From GCA-2705995 sp048267965 (GTDB lineage: Bacteria > Bacteroidota > Bacteroidia > Flavobacteriales_G > Salibacteraceae): a stretch of DNA of 64,000 nucleotides. Positions within the stretch are counted from its first letter, which is position 1. The number at the start of each line of letters is the position of its first letter. Positions 8,634 to 17,296 of this stretch are shown one piece after another. A model generated the notes under the pieces. The model was given only the letters and a program-made list of their open reading frames with translations. It made no database searches and had not been told where the DNA came from. Location of the stretch: positions 186,001 to 250,000 of the forward strand of contig JBLWWK010000003.1 of assembly GCA_048267965.1 (NCBI GenBank), written 5' to 3'. The position numbers and the translations under genes were made by a program.

Positions 8634-9479
8634 ATGCAGAAGATTTTAGTACCCACCGATTTTTCAGAATTGTCGTTACATGCTATTACCGTAGGTATAG
8701 AGATCGCTAAAAAAGCGAATGCTCAACTTACCGTACTTCACGTAATCAATTTGCCAGATAGTTTAAAGAAAGAAGATCGCTTAAAGCAAGAACAACACCT
8801 TACAGAATCTATCGAAAATCGGTTTTTAGAATTAAACAACATAGACCAAGGCGATGTAGAAGTAAAACAGTTAGTGAAGTTTGGTTCTACCTTCGATACC
8901 ATTACATCTGTTGTAAAAGAAGAAGGAGTAGATTTTATTGTTATGGGGTCTAACGGAAAAAGAGGCAATCGCTTTTTTGCAGGTTCTAACACCCAAAAAA
9001 TGGTAAGATTATCAAATACTCCTGTTTTAACTATAAAGTGTAAACAAGACGATTTTAAAATTAGAAGTCTTGTTTTCGCATCTAACTTTTACGGTGAAGC
9101 ACAAAAGTCTTTTGAGCCCATTCTAGAAATGGCCAAACTTTATAATGCGCCTGTACATTTAGTAAAAATTATTACGCCATCGAATTTCGAAAACAGTAGC
9201 TACAGTGAAAAACTCATGCAAGAATTTGCCGAAGCAACTGGCCTAGAAAATTATACCATGTGTACCTATAATCACCGAGAATTAGGCAAGGGGATTTTAG
9301 AGTTTACAGAGAAAAAGCAAGCAGATTTAATTGCTATTAACACACACGGACGAAGAGGAATTTCTCATTTGATTTCTGGAAGCTTAGCAGAAAACATCGT
9401 AAGCGCAGCCAATGCTTACATCTTGAGTGTTCGGTTACCAGAAGAACCTAAAAATGATAACATTCTCTTCCCAGAATGA
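8634..9479 (+). CDS. Tandem-domain universal stress protein (UspA family)
   Basis: 281 residues with two Usp domains (about 1-140 and 141-270). The opening MQKILVPTDFSE is the family signature. The first domain has a nucleotide-binding motif GSNG...GSNT, one residue shorter between glycines and serine than the usual G-2x-G-9x-GS. The second domain ends with THGRRGISHLISGS, where the first Gly is Asn. It is cytosolic and probably binds ATP, with roles in stress or oxygen-limited survival inferred from the family. It is first of three consecutive Usp genes separated by 13 and 15 bases, and is likely controlled through the FNR-like box upstream. Confidence 0.9.
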   Translation: MQKILVPTDFSELSLHAITVGIEIAKKANAQLTVLHVINLPDSLKKEDRLKQEQHLTESIENRFLELNNIDQGDVEVKQLVKFGSTFDTITSVVKEEGVDFIVMGSNGKRGNRFFAGSNTQKMVRLSNTPVLTIKCKQDDFKIRSLVFASNFYGEAQKSFEPILEMAKLYNAPVHLVKIITPSNFENSSYSEKLMQEFAEATGLENYTMCTYNHRELGKGILEFTEKKQADLIAINTHGRRGISHLISGSLAENIVSAANAYILSVRLPEEPKNDNILFPE

Positions 9480-9492
9480 CCTAACAACCAAC

Positions 9493-10323
9493 ATGAAAAC
9501 GGGAAAGAAAATAGTAGTAGTTATTAACGATCAAAAAGAGTCTTTAAACGCTCTTTATTTTGTGAAAAAGCTCTTTGTTCACCAAAGCAACAGTAATTTA
9601 ATCGATATTGTGTACATTCACTCCAATGGGTTCAAATCTGAACGAACTAGTGAATTAAAAGCAATTCGGCCATCAGAAATAGAATCTGATGAAATTAGGT
9701 TAGAGCTTGACCAGTTTCTAGAAGAAATTGAGTTAACACAAAACACAAAAGCCAACTTGCATAAACAAATTGGTAATAATACTCAAATGCTTTCCTGGAG
9801 ATGTAACTATGCAGATTTGCTCGTAACTACTTCTGAAGGCTATGCTTACTTGCAAAACAGAGGCTCTGAGGGTGAACTTAGTTTATCTGCTTGCACCCAA
9901 TGCGCTCCGTTTGTGGTGGTTCCCAACAATTTCGAGCATATCGAAAACGTGCTGATTGTTTATGGCTCTAATGTAGAGAATATCAACGGCATAAAGCAGT
10001 TTTGCTATCTTTTTCAGAATATTTGTTCACAATACGATGTAAATCTTCTTCAAGTATTTCAAGATGGCCGTAACCCTTTTGAAATTAAGGAAGAACGCAT
10101 GTTTGTTGAATATTTAAAACAGCATTGTACACGCTTAGGCATTCATAAATACATTGGTGGCGAGCCCATTGAGATTCTTAAAAATCATCTCAGTTTTTCT
10201 TCTAAAACGCTAGTTGTTTCTAACGATAAATTGTTTGGAGAATTAAGTGAGTTATTAGAAGTGAACACATTCCATTCACAAGACAATACTGTATCTTCGA
10301 CACAGTTTATAGCGCATTATTAA
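9493..10323 (+). CDS. Divergent universal stress protein-like protein
   Basis: 276 residues from the ATG at 9493, which lies 13 bases after the preceding stop; an earlier in-frame start would overlap the upstream gene. It has the length and alternating strand/helix pattern of its tandem Usp neighbours (KKIVVVINDQKESLNALYFV at the start, AFVVVPN-like strand in the middle). It lacks the glycine-rich nucleotide-binding loop in both halves and has a cluster of cysteines near the middle (SACTQC). I read it as a Usp paralogue that has lost ATP binding, perhaps a partner for the flanking intact ones. Sequence similarity is too weak for certainty. Confidence 0.65.
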   Translation: MKTGKKIVVVINDQKESLNALYFVKKLFVHQSNSNLIDIVYIHSNGFKSERTSELKAIRPSEIESDEIRLELDQFLEEIELTQNTKANLHKQIGNNTQMLSWRCNYADLLVTTSEGYAYLQNRGSEGELSLSACTQCAPFVVVPNNFEHIENVLIVYGSNVENINGIKQFCYLFQNICSQYDVNLLQVFQDGRNPFEIKEERMFVEYLKQHCTRLGIHKYIGGEPIEILKNHLSFSSKTLVVSNDKLFGELSELLEVNTFHSQDNTVSSTQFIAHY

Positions 10324-10338
10324 CCTATTGAATTATTT

Positions 10339-11163
10339 ATGAAAAAGATATTGGTTCCTACCGATTTTTCTGATAACGCCATGAACGCTTTTCGCTATGC
10401 GGTAGATATGGCTGGTGCAGATAAAGAGTTTGTTCTTTTGAATGCGTATCACACACCCAACGCGGGTACTGGCGGTATGTTAGTAAGTATTACCGACATG
10501 TTGCAAGAAGAGAGTGAAAGAGATATGAAAATGCTCTTGAAAACCGTAAAAGAACAATTCGGTGAAGAGTTGAAGGTAAAAGGTGTTTCGCTTCATGGTG
10601 AATTACTCGAAGCCCTTGAGCGCACTATCAAAATGGAAGAAATTCAGTTGGTAGTGATGGGAACCCAAGGGGCAAGCGGTTTAAAGAAGGTGTTGATAGG
10701 AAGCAACACTGAAAAAACCATTCGCGAACTGAGTGTTCCCGTAATTGCGGTGCCAGAAAATGGAAAATACGATGGCTATAACGATATCGTATTTGCCACA
10801 GATATGAAGGTAATTAACGATGCTCGCATAATGGAACCGATGCTCGAAGTGGCTCGCAAATTCAATTCTCGTATCTACATTCTTTATGTAATTAAAGAAG
10901 GAACCGAGCCCAATATTGACGATGATATTGCTCGTTTACGATTAGATTCTTACTTCGAAGGGGTTCAGCATTCTTACCACGTTGTGTTTAACAACGATGT
11001 AGAACAAGGCATTAACGCATTTATCGAAGAAGTAAATGCAGACCTTTTAGCCATGATTCCAAGAACGGTTTCTTTCTTCGATCGCTTATTCAAGAAAAGC
11101 ATAACTCAGCAGTGTGTTTACCATACCAACACGCCATTATTAGCTATTCACGATCACAAATAA
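10339..11163 (+). CDS. Tandem-domain universal stress protein (UspA family)
   Basis: 274 residues, two Usp domains. MKKILVPTDFSDNAMNAF opens the first domain, which ends with a complete nucleotide-binding motif GTQG-9x-GSNT (MGTQGASGLKKVLIGSNT). The second domain (about 148-274) is degenerate in that loop (MIPRTVSFFDRLFKKS). It is third in the stress-protein cluster, 15 bases after the second gene, and ends at a strong terminator. The DNA encoding VPTD includes a copy of the interspersed GGTTCCTACC word (10353-10362). Confidence 0.9.
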   Translation: MKKILVPTDFSDNAMNAFRYAVDMAGADKEFVLLNAYHTPNAGTGGMLVSITDMLQEESERDMKMLLKTVKEQFGEELKVKGVSLHGELLEALERTIKMEEIQLVVMGTQGASGLKKVLIGSNTEKTIRELSVPVIAVPENGKYDGYNDIVFATDMKVINDARIMEPMLEVARKFNSRIYILYVIKEGTEPNIDDDIARLRLDSYFEGVQHSYHVVFNNDVEQGINAFIEEVNADLLAMIPRTVSFFDRLFKKSITQQCVYHTNTPLLAIHDHK

Positions 11164-11199
11164 TAACGGTAGGAACACGATTTCGAAAACTATAAAAAA

Positions 11200-11229
11200 C
11201 AAAAAAGCCGACAATTGTCGGCTTTTTTT
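11200..11229. terminator. Bidirectional intrinsic terminator
   Basis: AAAAAAGCCGACAA pairs perfectly with TTGTCGGCTTTTTT, with A and T runs at either end. It lies between the convergent stress-protein and desaturase genes. Confidence 0.9.
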
Positions 11230-11246
11230 ATGCTTTAAACTTCCAG

Positions 11247-12026
11247 TTACTTTTCCGCTTTGAGCGTAAAAGGCTTAAGTTTAATAATGTTCAATTTGTT
11301 CATAATGCGAATGGCAATCCAAATAGGGTCAATTTCGTGCCAACGCTTTCCGAAATTAGGATCTGAGCCATGAGCGTGGTGGTTATTATGGTAACCTTCG
11401 CCCAACATAAAAATATCTACAGGCATTAAATTCTTTGACGTGTCTTTTACCTTAAAGTTCACATATCCAATTTTATGAGCAAACCAATTGATAATGGCTC
11501 CGTGAAATGGCCCCATAACAAAATGAATAGGCAATAGAGCATACAAATACCAGAATTGATTATCACCTAAATACGTAATGGCAAATACATAAAACGCTAT
11601 GTAAAAAAATCCCCAACCCAAACGAGAATACCAGCTATCTGCAATTCTATCGAATCTCCACCAATGGGGTAAGTCTTTAATAAATCTAGGGTTGTACTTA
11701 ATTTTCTGTCTCCACATTCTAGAATAAAGAACTTTTGTTCTCCACATCATGTGCCACAGAGATTTTGAAAATTTTGGCGAATGCGGATCTTTCAGTTGAT
11801 CGGCAAATGCGTGGTGTTGTCTATGCATAGCTCCGTAGGTATACGGACTTAAATAAGAAGCACCTTGAAATGCCCAAGTAAGAACAAAGAATATTCTTTC
11901 CCAAGTTTTGTTCATAGTAAACATTTGGTGGGCAGCATAACGATGGTTAAAAAAAGACTGAGTGAAGAGCGATAAATACCAATGGCCCACAAAAAAGCTC
12001 AGAACTAGAATTAGTGATGTATTCAT
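11247..12026 (-). CDS. Membrane fatty acid (acyl-CoA type) desaturase
   Basis: 259 residues from the ATG at 12026; the open frame extends only to a TTG 15 bases earlier. It has four or more hydrophobic segments and the di-iron histidine boxes of the desaturase family: NHRYAAH near residue 26, HRQHHAF near 70 and a last box HNNHHAH near 212. It introduces a double bond into acyl chains in the inner membrane, adjusting fluidity. It stands alone with its own terminator downstream. A 26-bp near-perfect inverted repeat about 60 bases upstream is a good operator candidate. Confidence 0.9.
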   Translation of the reverse strand: MNTSLILVLSFFVGHWYLSLFTQSFFNHRYAAHQMFTMNKTWERIFFVLTWAFQGASYLSPYTYGAMHRQHHAFADQLKDPHSPKFSKSLWHMMWRTKVLYSRMWRQKIKYNPRFIKDLPHWWRFDRIADSWYSRLGWGFFYIAFYVFAITYLGDNQFWYLYALLPIHFVMGPFHGAIINWFAHKIGYVNFKVKDTSKNLMPVDIFMLGEGYHNNHHAHGSDPNFGKRWHEIDPIWIAIRIMNKLNIIKLKPFTLKAEK

Positions 12027-12082
12027 AAAAATAAAATGCAATTACACGAAGCCATGTTGACTTCGCTAAAAAAATATTTTTT

Positions 12083-12108
12083 GGTAAAAAGAACCAGTTC
12101 TTCTTACC
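12083..12108. promoter_or_regulatory. Near-perfect 26-bp inverted repeat upstream of the desaturase gene
   Basis: GGTAAAAAGAAC and GTTCTTCTTACC are complementary at 11 of 12 positions around a CA centre. The site is 57-82 bases upstream of the desaturase ATG, a typical place for a repressor or activator dimer. Confidence 0.5.
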
Positions 12109-12274
12109 CTTTTTAGGTAGGTTCGATTTTCTGGTGGCAAAATTATTGAATTAAATCTTAATGGGTAATACACCAAATAAGGTATTGGTTCAATATCATT
12201 AAATCTCTAATGGTAATTTGATTAGAATGATGAGAAAACATGAAAAAAGACCTTTTTGTTTTAATCACTAAAGC

Positions 12275-12304
12275 AAAAAAAAAAGCCGATGCATTTGCAT
12301 CGGC
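12275..12304 (-). terminator. Intrinsic terminator of the repeat-protein gene
   Basis: GCCGATGC / GCATCGGC with a 4-base loop; on the minus strand the stem is followed by about ten T residues. It ends the gene at 12330-14069. Confidence 0.9.
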
Positions 12305-12329
12305 TTAGTTATTTTATTGAACGAGAAAA

Positions 12330-14069
12330 TTATTCTCCACGACCAATATAGAATTCAAATGTTTGCTCAGATTCATTACCTAATTTATCTCTAGAAACCA
12401 CCTTAACAGTGTATTTCTTGTTTTTTCGTAGGCTACTAACTTCCGATAAATCTAATGTTTGCGGAGAAGAGTAGTCTTTCAAGTTTTCTCCATCAACAGA
12501 GTAGAGAATACGAGCGGTTCCTACATGTTTATCAGTAGCTCCAATATACATTCTAACATACTCTGGGTATACTTTTAATCCTTTCTTAGTTCCGATGGGG
12601 TCAATAGAGAAGTTTACAAAGATTTCAGGAGCTGTATTGTCTACAAACACATTGCTCGATTTGGTTTGCTCTTCATTGTTTACGTTATCGGTAGATTTGA
12701 ACGTAATGGTATGGAAACCTTCTTGCTCAATATTGAATTTCGCATAAGCTTTCATGCTTCCTCCATCTACCGTATACATGGTAGATTTAATACCTGAATG
12801 TCCGTCCCTAGCTGTTAGCGTAATCGGAGTTGTTTTGTTGATGAACAGAGTATCTCTATGGAAAAACTGAGGATTTCCGTAGTTAATAGCTGTTGTTGGT
12901 TTTGCGTTGTCTACAAATACAGTGATAAACTTGTTAGCAGCTAAATTTTCAACGTTATCGTTGGCATCGTACTTTACAGTATGCACGCCTAAAGTATTCG
13001 GTAAGTTGAAAGAATTGCTGAATGTAAAACGCTCTTTACCATCAATTCGGTAGTAGATGTTTTTTACACCCGCTTTGTTATCGGTAGCCGATAAATCAAT
13101 TTTGGTTCTTGAAGAAACATACATGTAACGACCTTTGTATTGGTCACCAACAATGCTGTGATTCACCACCGGTGCAATTTTATCTAAGTAAAATTTGAAG
13201 GTACTTTTTGTAGCTTCATTTTTAACGTTATCTACTGCATAGTAGTGCAAAGTGTGTTCTCCATCTTCTAAACCTGCCATTGTAACTGGAGAACCATAAT
13301 ATCGATCGCTTCCAGTATCGAAAGAATAGTAGGTAGTTCTTACACCTGCTAAATTATCGTTAGAAGAAAGTCTAAATTTTGTGCTAGGCGCTAAAATGGT
13401 GTTGTTGTATACAATACCATCGATAGCGTGAGAAGAGGTAGGAGCCGATAAATCTACGGTGAAGGCCGAAGAACGAGTAGTTTCAGCGTTGCCTACGTGA
13501 TCGGCAGAGTAGTAATACAAAGTGTTGCTTCCTTCTTTATTAGCCGTAACACTTCCGTTGTATTTTGTGTAATTTCCGTTTAGAGAGTACTGTGTTTCTT
13601 TAACACCAGAAACTCCATCACTAGCTGTTAGCGTAAAAGTGAGTCCTTTACCGAAATAAACTGTTCCACCGCTGGTGTATTTGGGAGCACCCGAAAAGGC
13701 GTGTCTAGTTCTAGGTGCCATTCCGTCTGCAAAAAGTTCCATTTGAACTTCTCTTTGCGGAGAAACTGGTTTGCCTGTTTTAGGATCTACCGCCCAACGT
13801 GAACGAATGTAATTGAGACCTTCTGTATCTAAATAAACTGGATTGGCATCAGAAGGATGTTGAAGACTGGTAAGCGGATAGTTTTTACCATCTGGAGTTA
13901 CCGAAAATTTCAAATAAACGGGAAGCGATTTTTGAACATACGTTTTTCCGTCTCTTTGATAAACTACTTTTTCGTAAGAAGGCTTTGTAGGTTCGCCTTG
14001 TGCCCAGCTTAGTGTTGAATATAGACCAGAGGCCACTAATAGGCTTAGTGTCTTAAATTTTCTCATCAC
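12330..14069 (-). CDS. Exported protein with repeated Ig-like/OmpL47-type domains
   Basis: A 579-residue protein with a signal peptide (MMRKFKTLSLLVASG...SWAQG). From about residue 130 it has five or six tandem modules of about 80-90 residues, each with a T-x-S/A-DxxSGV-x-x-x-x-YS-[LFV]-D/N-G core and ending in an H-T-[VIL]-x-Y-x-[AS]-x-D-x-[VA]-x-N motif (for example TLYYYSADHVGNAE). Such modules occur in surface or outer-membrane-associated proteins of the OmpL47 type and in bacterial Ig-like adhesins. No sorting domain is visible at the C-terminus, which ends in another strand (EQTFEFYIGRGE). It probably stays in the periplasm or on the cell surface; the function is unknown. It has its own terminator. 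Confidence 0.75.
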   Translation of the reverse strand: MMRKFKTLSLLVASGLYSTLSWAQGEPTKPSYEKVVYQRDGKTYVQKSLPVYLKFSVTPDGKNYPLTSLQHPSDANPVYLDTEGLNYIRSRWAVDPKTGKPVSPQREVQMELFADGMAPRTRHAFSGAPKYTSGGTVYFGKGLTFTLTASDGVSGVKETQYSLNGNYTKYNGSVTANKEGSNTLYYYSADHVGNAETTRSSAFTVDLSAPTSSHAIDGIVYNNTILAPSTKFRLSSNDNLAGVRTTYYSFDTGSDRYYGSPVTMAGLEDGEHTLHYYAVDNVKNEATKSTFKFYLDKIAPVVNHSIVGDQYKGRYMYVSSRTKIDLSATDNKAGVKNIYYRIDGKERFTFSNSFNLPNTLGVHTVKYDANDNVENLAANKFITVFVDNAKPTTAINYGNPQFFHRDTLFINKTTPITLTARDGHSGIKSTMYTVDGGSMKAYAKFNIEQEGFHTITFKSTDNVNNEEQTKSSNVFVDNTAPEIFVNFSIDPIGTKKGLKVYPEYVRMYIGATDKHVGTARILYSVDGENLKDYSSPQTLDLSEVSSLRKNKKYTVKVVSRDKLGNESEQTFEFYIGRGE

Positions 14070-14133
14070 AGTTTCGTTTTAGGAGAGTTTCTTAGTTGGG
14101 TAAAAATAAAAATAAAACCCTAAAAAGATACCC

Positions 14134-15381
14134 TTACTTCTTCCCTAAATACTCGAAACCGATGTCTTCAATAGTAGCTTTAATCGCTTCTTCTGTTTTA
14201 GAAGAACCTTTTACCAATGCTTCTTTTCGTTCAAGATTCACTTCTACTTCTTCAATTCCTTCAATTTTCGAAAGATTTTTTTCAACGCTTGCTTTACAAT
14301 GGTTGCAGGTCATACCGCCAATGGAATAAACGGTTCCTTCAGTTAAATTCGACATTTCTGATGTTTTTTTAAACTTGTTTCTAATTTGTTGAATAAAAAC
14401 ATTGGCAATTAAAGCTGCCAACACCATGCTCGACCCATATTTAAGCCAATCGGGTAATAGGTGACTTCCGTGACCATCGGCATGTAAATGGCTAATTAAA
14501 AACCATTCTTCGGGTAAAAAAGCGTTGATTAAAACGCCTGAAAGTAAGGCTCCTATCATAATTGAAACCAGATAGGCAATCAGTGATTTTTTACCGAGCG
14601 ATTTTCCGATTACCGTTATTGTTCCTGCGTTAGTAGCGGGCCCTGCCATTAAAAAAACAAAAGCAGCGCCAGGTGAAATCCCTTTAAGCATAAGAGCTGC
14701 TGCAATGGGAACTGAACCAGTTGCACACACATACATCGGAATTGAAGCGGCTAAAACAATAAGCATATTGAGGTATTGGTTGCTCAACTGCTGATCGAAG
14801 AAATTATCAGGAATCACCACTGTAATTATGGCGGCTACCACCAAACCAATGGTGAGCCACTTGGCAATGTCTGCCAAGAAATCTACAAACGCATATTCGA
14901 GCATACGTTTAAACTTGCCGGCCTTTTTTAAGGGGGTTGTACTAACGGTAGGAACCGATTTTGGCTCCGCTTTTTCCAATGCATTAGTGGCTTGCCCACC
15001 AACAATTCCGGTAATAAAGGCTACAATCGGACGAATGATGGCGAAAGGCAATCCCATTAAAGAATAAGTCACCAAGATAGAATCGAGTCCTGTTTGTGGG
15101 GTGCTAATTAAAAACGAGATAGAAGCCCCTTTGCTGGCTCCGTTTTTATGAAAAGATACTCCTGTTGGAATCACGCCACAAGAACATAACGGGAGCGGAA
15201 CTCCCATTACTGCTGCGTTAATTACACTTTTTAAGTTGTTTTTGCCTAAGTATTTGGTTACTCGGTCTTTCGGGAAATAAACGTGCAACACACCTGCTAA
15301 AAGAAAACCCAATAGCAAGTAAGGACTCATTTCGTTGAAAAGATCTACTAACTCGAAAAAGAATTTTTCTAAATAACTCAA
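14134..15381 (-). CDS. SO_0444-type metal efflux permease with C-terminal HMA domain
   Basis: A 415-residue inner-membrane protein with about 8-10 hydrophobic segments. The permease signature PLPLCSCGVIPTG (about residue 60) and a second symmetric segment (PMYVCATGSVPIAAAL) place it in the family proposed to export copper or zinc. A cytoplasmic heavy-metal-associated domain follows (about 345-412) with the metal site GGMTCNHC. The fusion suggests that the HMA domain delivers or senses the metal. Its start overlaps the end of the thioesterase gene by four bases (ATGA). It contains an exact copy of the interspersed 12-mer in the linker encoding SVPTV. Confidence 0.8.
   Translation of the reverse strand: MSYLEKFFFELVDLFNEMSPYLLLGFLLAGVLHVYFPKDRVTKYLGKNNLKSVINAAVMGVPLPLCSCGVIPTGVSFHKNGASKGASISFLISTPQTGLDSILVTYSLMGLPFAIIRPIVAFITGIVGGQATNALEKAEPKSVPTVSTTPLKKAGKFKRMLEYAFVDFLADIAKWLTIGLVVAAIITVVIPDNFFDQQLSNQYLNMLIVLAASIPMYVCATGSVPIAAALMLKGISPGAAFVFLMAGPATNAGTITVIGKSLGKKSLIAYLVSIMIGALLSGVLINAFLPEEWFLISHLHADGHGSHLLPDWLKYGSSMVLAALIANVFIQQIRNKFKKTSEMSNLTEGTVYSIGGMTCNHCKASVEKNLSKIEGIEEVEVNLERKEALVKGSSKTEEAIKATIEDIGFEYLGKK
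14946..14957 (+). repeat. Interspersed 12-mer CGGTAGGAACCG (exact copy)
   Basis: Inside the permease gene, read there as the reverse complement (codons for Val-Pro-Thr). Confidence 0.8.
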
Positions 15382-15773
15382 GCGACTTTGTCTTTATATT
15401 TTGCTTTCACAGACGATGGAATGGGAACAGCATCTCCCGTTTCATCGATGCGCACGAACGTAATTCTTGTAGAGCAAACAACCGTTTCTTCTTCTGAAAT
15501 TACGTTGGTTTTACGCGCTTCAATTTTTAAAGTGATAGAGGTGTTTCCAATGCGCTCTACCTCTCCGTAAATAGAGATGAGAAAGCCCGTTTTTACCGCT
15601 TTTCTAAAAATAACCTCGTCTATTTTCAGCGTTACCATATTGGGCGATCTGCATACACGAGCAGCAAGAGCTCCAGCGCTTTCATCTATCCAACTTAACA
15701 TTACCCCGCCAAACAGATTGCCATGAACACCTAAGTCTTTGCCCATGCAGATTTTTTGCATTATGAATTCCAT
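15378..15773 (-). CDS. Acyl-CoA thioesterase, hotdog fold (YciA-like)
   Basis: 131 residues. MEF...KDLGVHGNLFGGVMLSWIDESAGALAA matches the active-site region of YciA/BACH hotdog thioesterases (N/H-G-x-LFGG, catalytic D in WIDE). These are cytosolic and hydrolyse acyl-CoA to free acid and CoA. I keep the ATG at 15773 because the N-terminus MEF lines up with family members. TAATTTTG on the minus strand at 15778-15785 looks like a -7 element only about 5 bases before this ATG, so the transcript may be nearly leaderless. It is the first gene of a two-gene unit with the metal permease. Confidence 0.85.
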   Translation of the reverse strand: MEFIMQKICMGKDLGVHGNLFGGVMLSWIDESAGALAARVCRSPNMVTLKIDEVIFRKAVKTGFLISIYGEVERIGNTSITLKIEARKTNVISEEETVVCSTRITFVRIDETGDAVPIPSSVKAKYKDKVA

Positions 15774-15913
15774 GCTGCAAAATTAGTAAGAAACCTGCTG
15801 AAAGCTATTCAATATTGTTAATATTGCTCTAATTAAACCGTTGATAAATTCACATTACCAACGGTGGTTATTTGGTAACGAGTCTTTAATTTCACTTCAA
15901 AATTTCGAACAAT

Positions 15914-17296
15914 ATGCGAATTCATTTTATTGCTATCGGTGGCAGTGCTATGCACAATTTAGCTATTGCCTTGCATTTAAAAGGTTTAGACGTTTCTGGT
16001 AGCGATGATGAGGTGTTTGAACCTTCGAAGAGTAGATTAGAGAAACAAGGTTTATTGCCAAAAAAAATGGGGTGGGATCCTACCCGAATTACGAGCGATA
16101 TAGACGCCATTATACTTGGTATGCATGCTCGAGAAGATAACCCAGAGCTTAAAAAGGCCCAAGAATTAGGAATTAGAATTTACAGTTATCCTGAGTATTT
16201 ATACGAAGCTTCAAAAGATAAATTACGTGTGGTAATTGCGGGAAGTCATGGTAAAACTTCGATTACGGCCATGGTGCTTCATGTATTGAACCACATTGGA
16301 AAAGACGTAGATTATATGGTAGGAGCCCAACTCGAAGGCTTCGATACCATGGTGAAGCTAACTTCTGAAGCCTCTATTATTGTTTTAGAAGGAGATGAGT
16401 ATTTAAGTTCACCTATTGATAGAAGCCCTAAGTTTTTGTGGTACCAACCACACGTAGCTTTACTCAGTGGAATTGCGTGGGATCATATTAACGTTTTTCC
16501 AACCTTTGAGAACTATTTAGAGCAGTTTTCTCTATTTATTGATAGCTTGCCCGAAAGCGGAAGCTTGGTGTATTGTGAAGTTGACCAACACGTTAAAAAT
16601 TTGGTAGAGCAATCTACCAAGAACATTCAGAAAATACCTTACTCAACGCCTGCTCACAAGATAGATAACGGAGTTTCCATCTTAAAAACAGATTCTGGAG
16701 ATTATTCTCTCCAAGTTTTCGGAGCGCACAATTTGCAGAATTTAAATGGTGCTCGTAAAGTGTTGAACGAACTCAATGTATCTGACGAACAGTTCTACGA
16801 AGCAATAACTTCTTTTAAAGGTGCATCGAAGCGCTTAGAATTAATCGGAGAGAATAAGTTTACGGCTGTGTTTAAAGATTATGCCCATTCTCCCTCTAAA
16901 CTCAAAGCAACTATTAACGCTGTAAAAGCGCAATTCCCAGAAAGGGAGCTAGTAGCTTGTATGGAATTACACACCTTTTCTAGCCTAAACAAGCGCTTTT
17001 TAGAGCAGTACAATGGAGCTATGGATGCAGCAGATAAAGCCATTGTATATTTTAATCCGAAAACGATTGCCCACAAACAATTACCAGAAATTTCTAAAGA
17101 AGAAGTAGAAGCAGCATTTGCTAAGGAAGGCCTAACCGTGATGGTAGATTCAGAACGCATGCAGAACTATTTAAAAGGCTTAGATTGGCGAGGGAAAAAC
17201 TTGTTATTGATGAGTTCAGGTAACTTTGACGGTATCGATTTAAATACGTTCGGAAAAGATATAGCCGAAAACGCCAATCATAAAGAACAAGACTAA
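15914..17296 (+). CDS. mpl: UDP-N-acetylmuramate:L-Ala-gamma-D-Glu-meso-DAP ligase
   Basis: 460 residues. The start MRIHFIAIGGSAMHNLAIAL is the Mur-ligase Rossmann motif with the GGSAMHNLA variant typical of Mpl rather than MurC (GxGGxGMS). The ATP-binding loop is AGSHGKTSITAMV (about 111-121), followed by the central domain with EGDEY and the C-terminal domain with FKDYAHSPSKL. It recycles the tripeptide released from peptidoglycan turnover by joining it to UDP-MurNAc in the cytoplasm. It is transcribed divergently from the thioesterase gene. Its stop overlaps the convergent maf gene by four bases. Confidence 0.95.
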   Translation: MRIHFIAIGGSAMHNLAIALHLKGLDVSGSDDEVFEPSKSRLEKQGLLPKKMGWDPTRITSDIDAIILGMHAREDNPELKKAQELGIRIYSYPEYLYEASKDKLRVVIAGSHGKTSITAMVLHVLNHIGKDVDYMVGAQLEGFDTMVKLTSEASIIVLEGDEYLSSPIDRSPKFLWYQPHVALLSGIAWDHINVFPTFENYLEQFSLFIDSLPESGSLVYCEVDQHVKNLVEQSTKNIQKIPYSTPAHKIDNGVSILKTDSGDYSLQVFGAHNLQNLNGARKVLNELNVSDEQFYEAITSFKGASKRLELIGENKFTAVFKDYAHSPSKLKATINAVKAQFPERELVACMELHTFSSLNKRFLEQYNGAMDAADKAIVYFNPKTIAHKQLPEISKEEVEAAFAKEGLTVMVDSERMQNYLKGLDWRGKNLLLMSSGNFDGIDLNTFGKDIAENANHKEQD

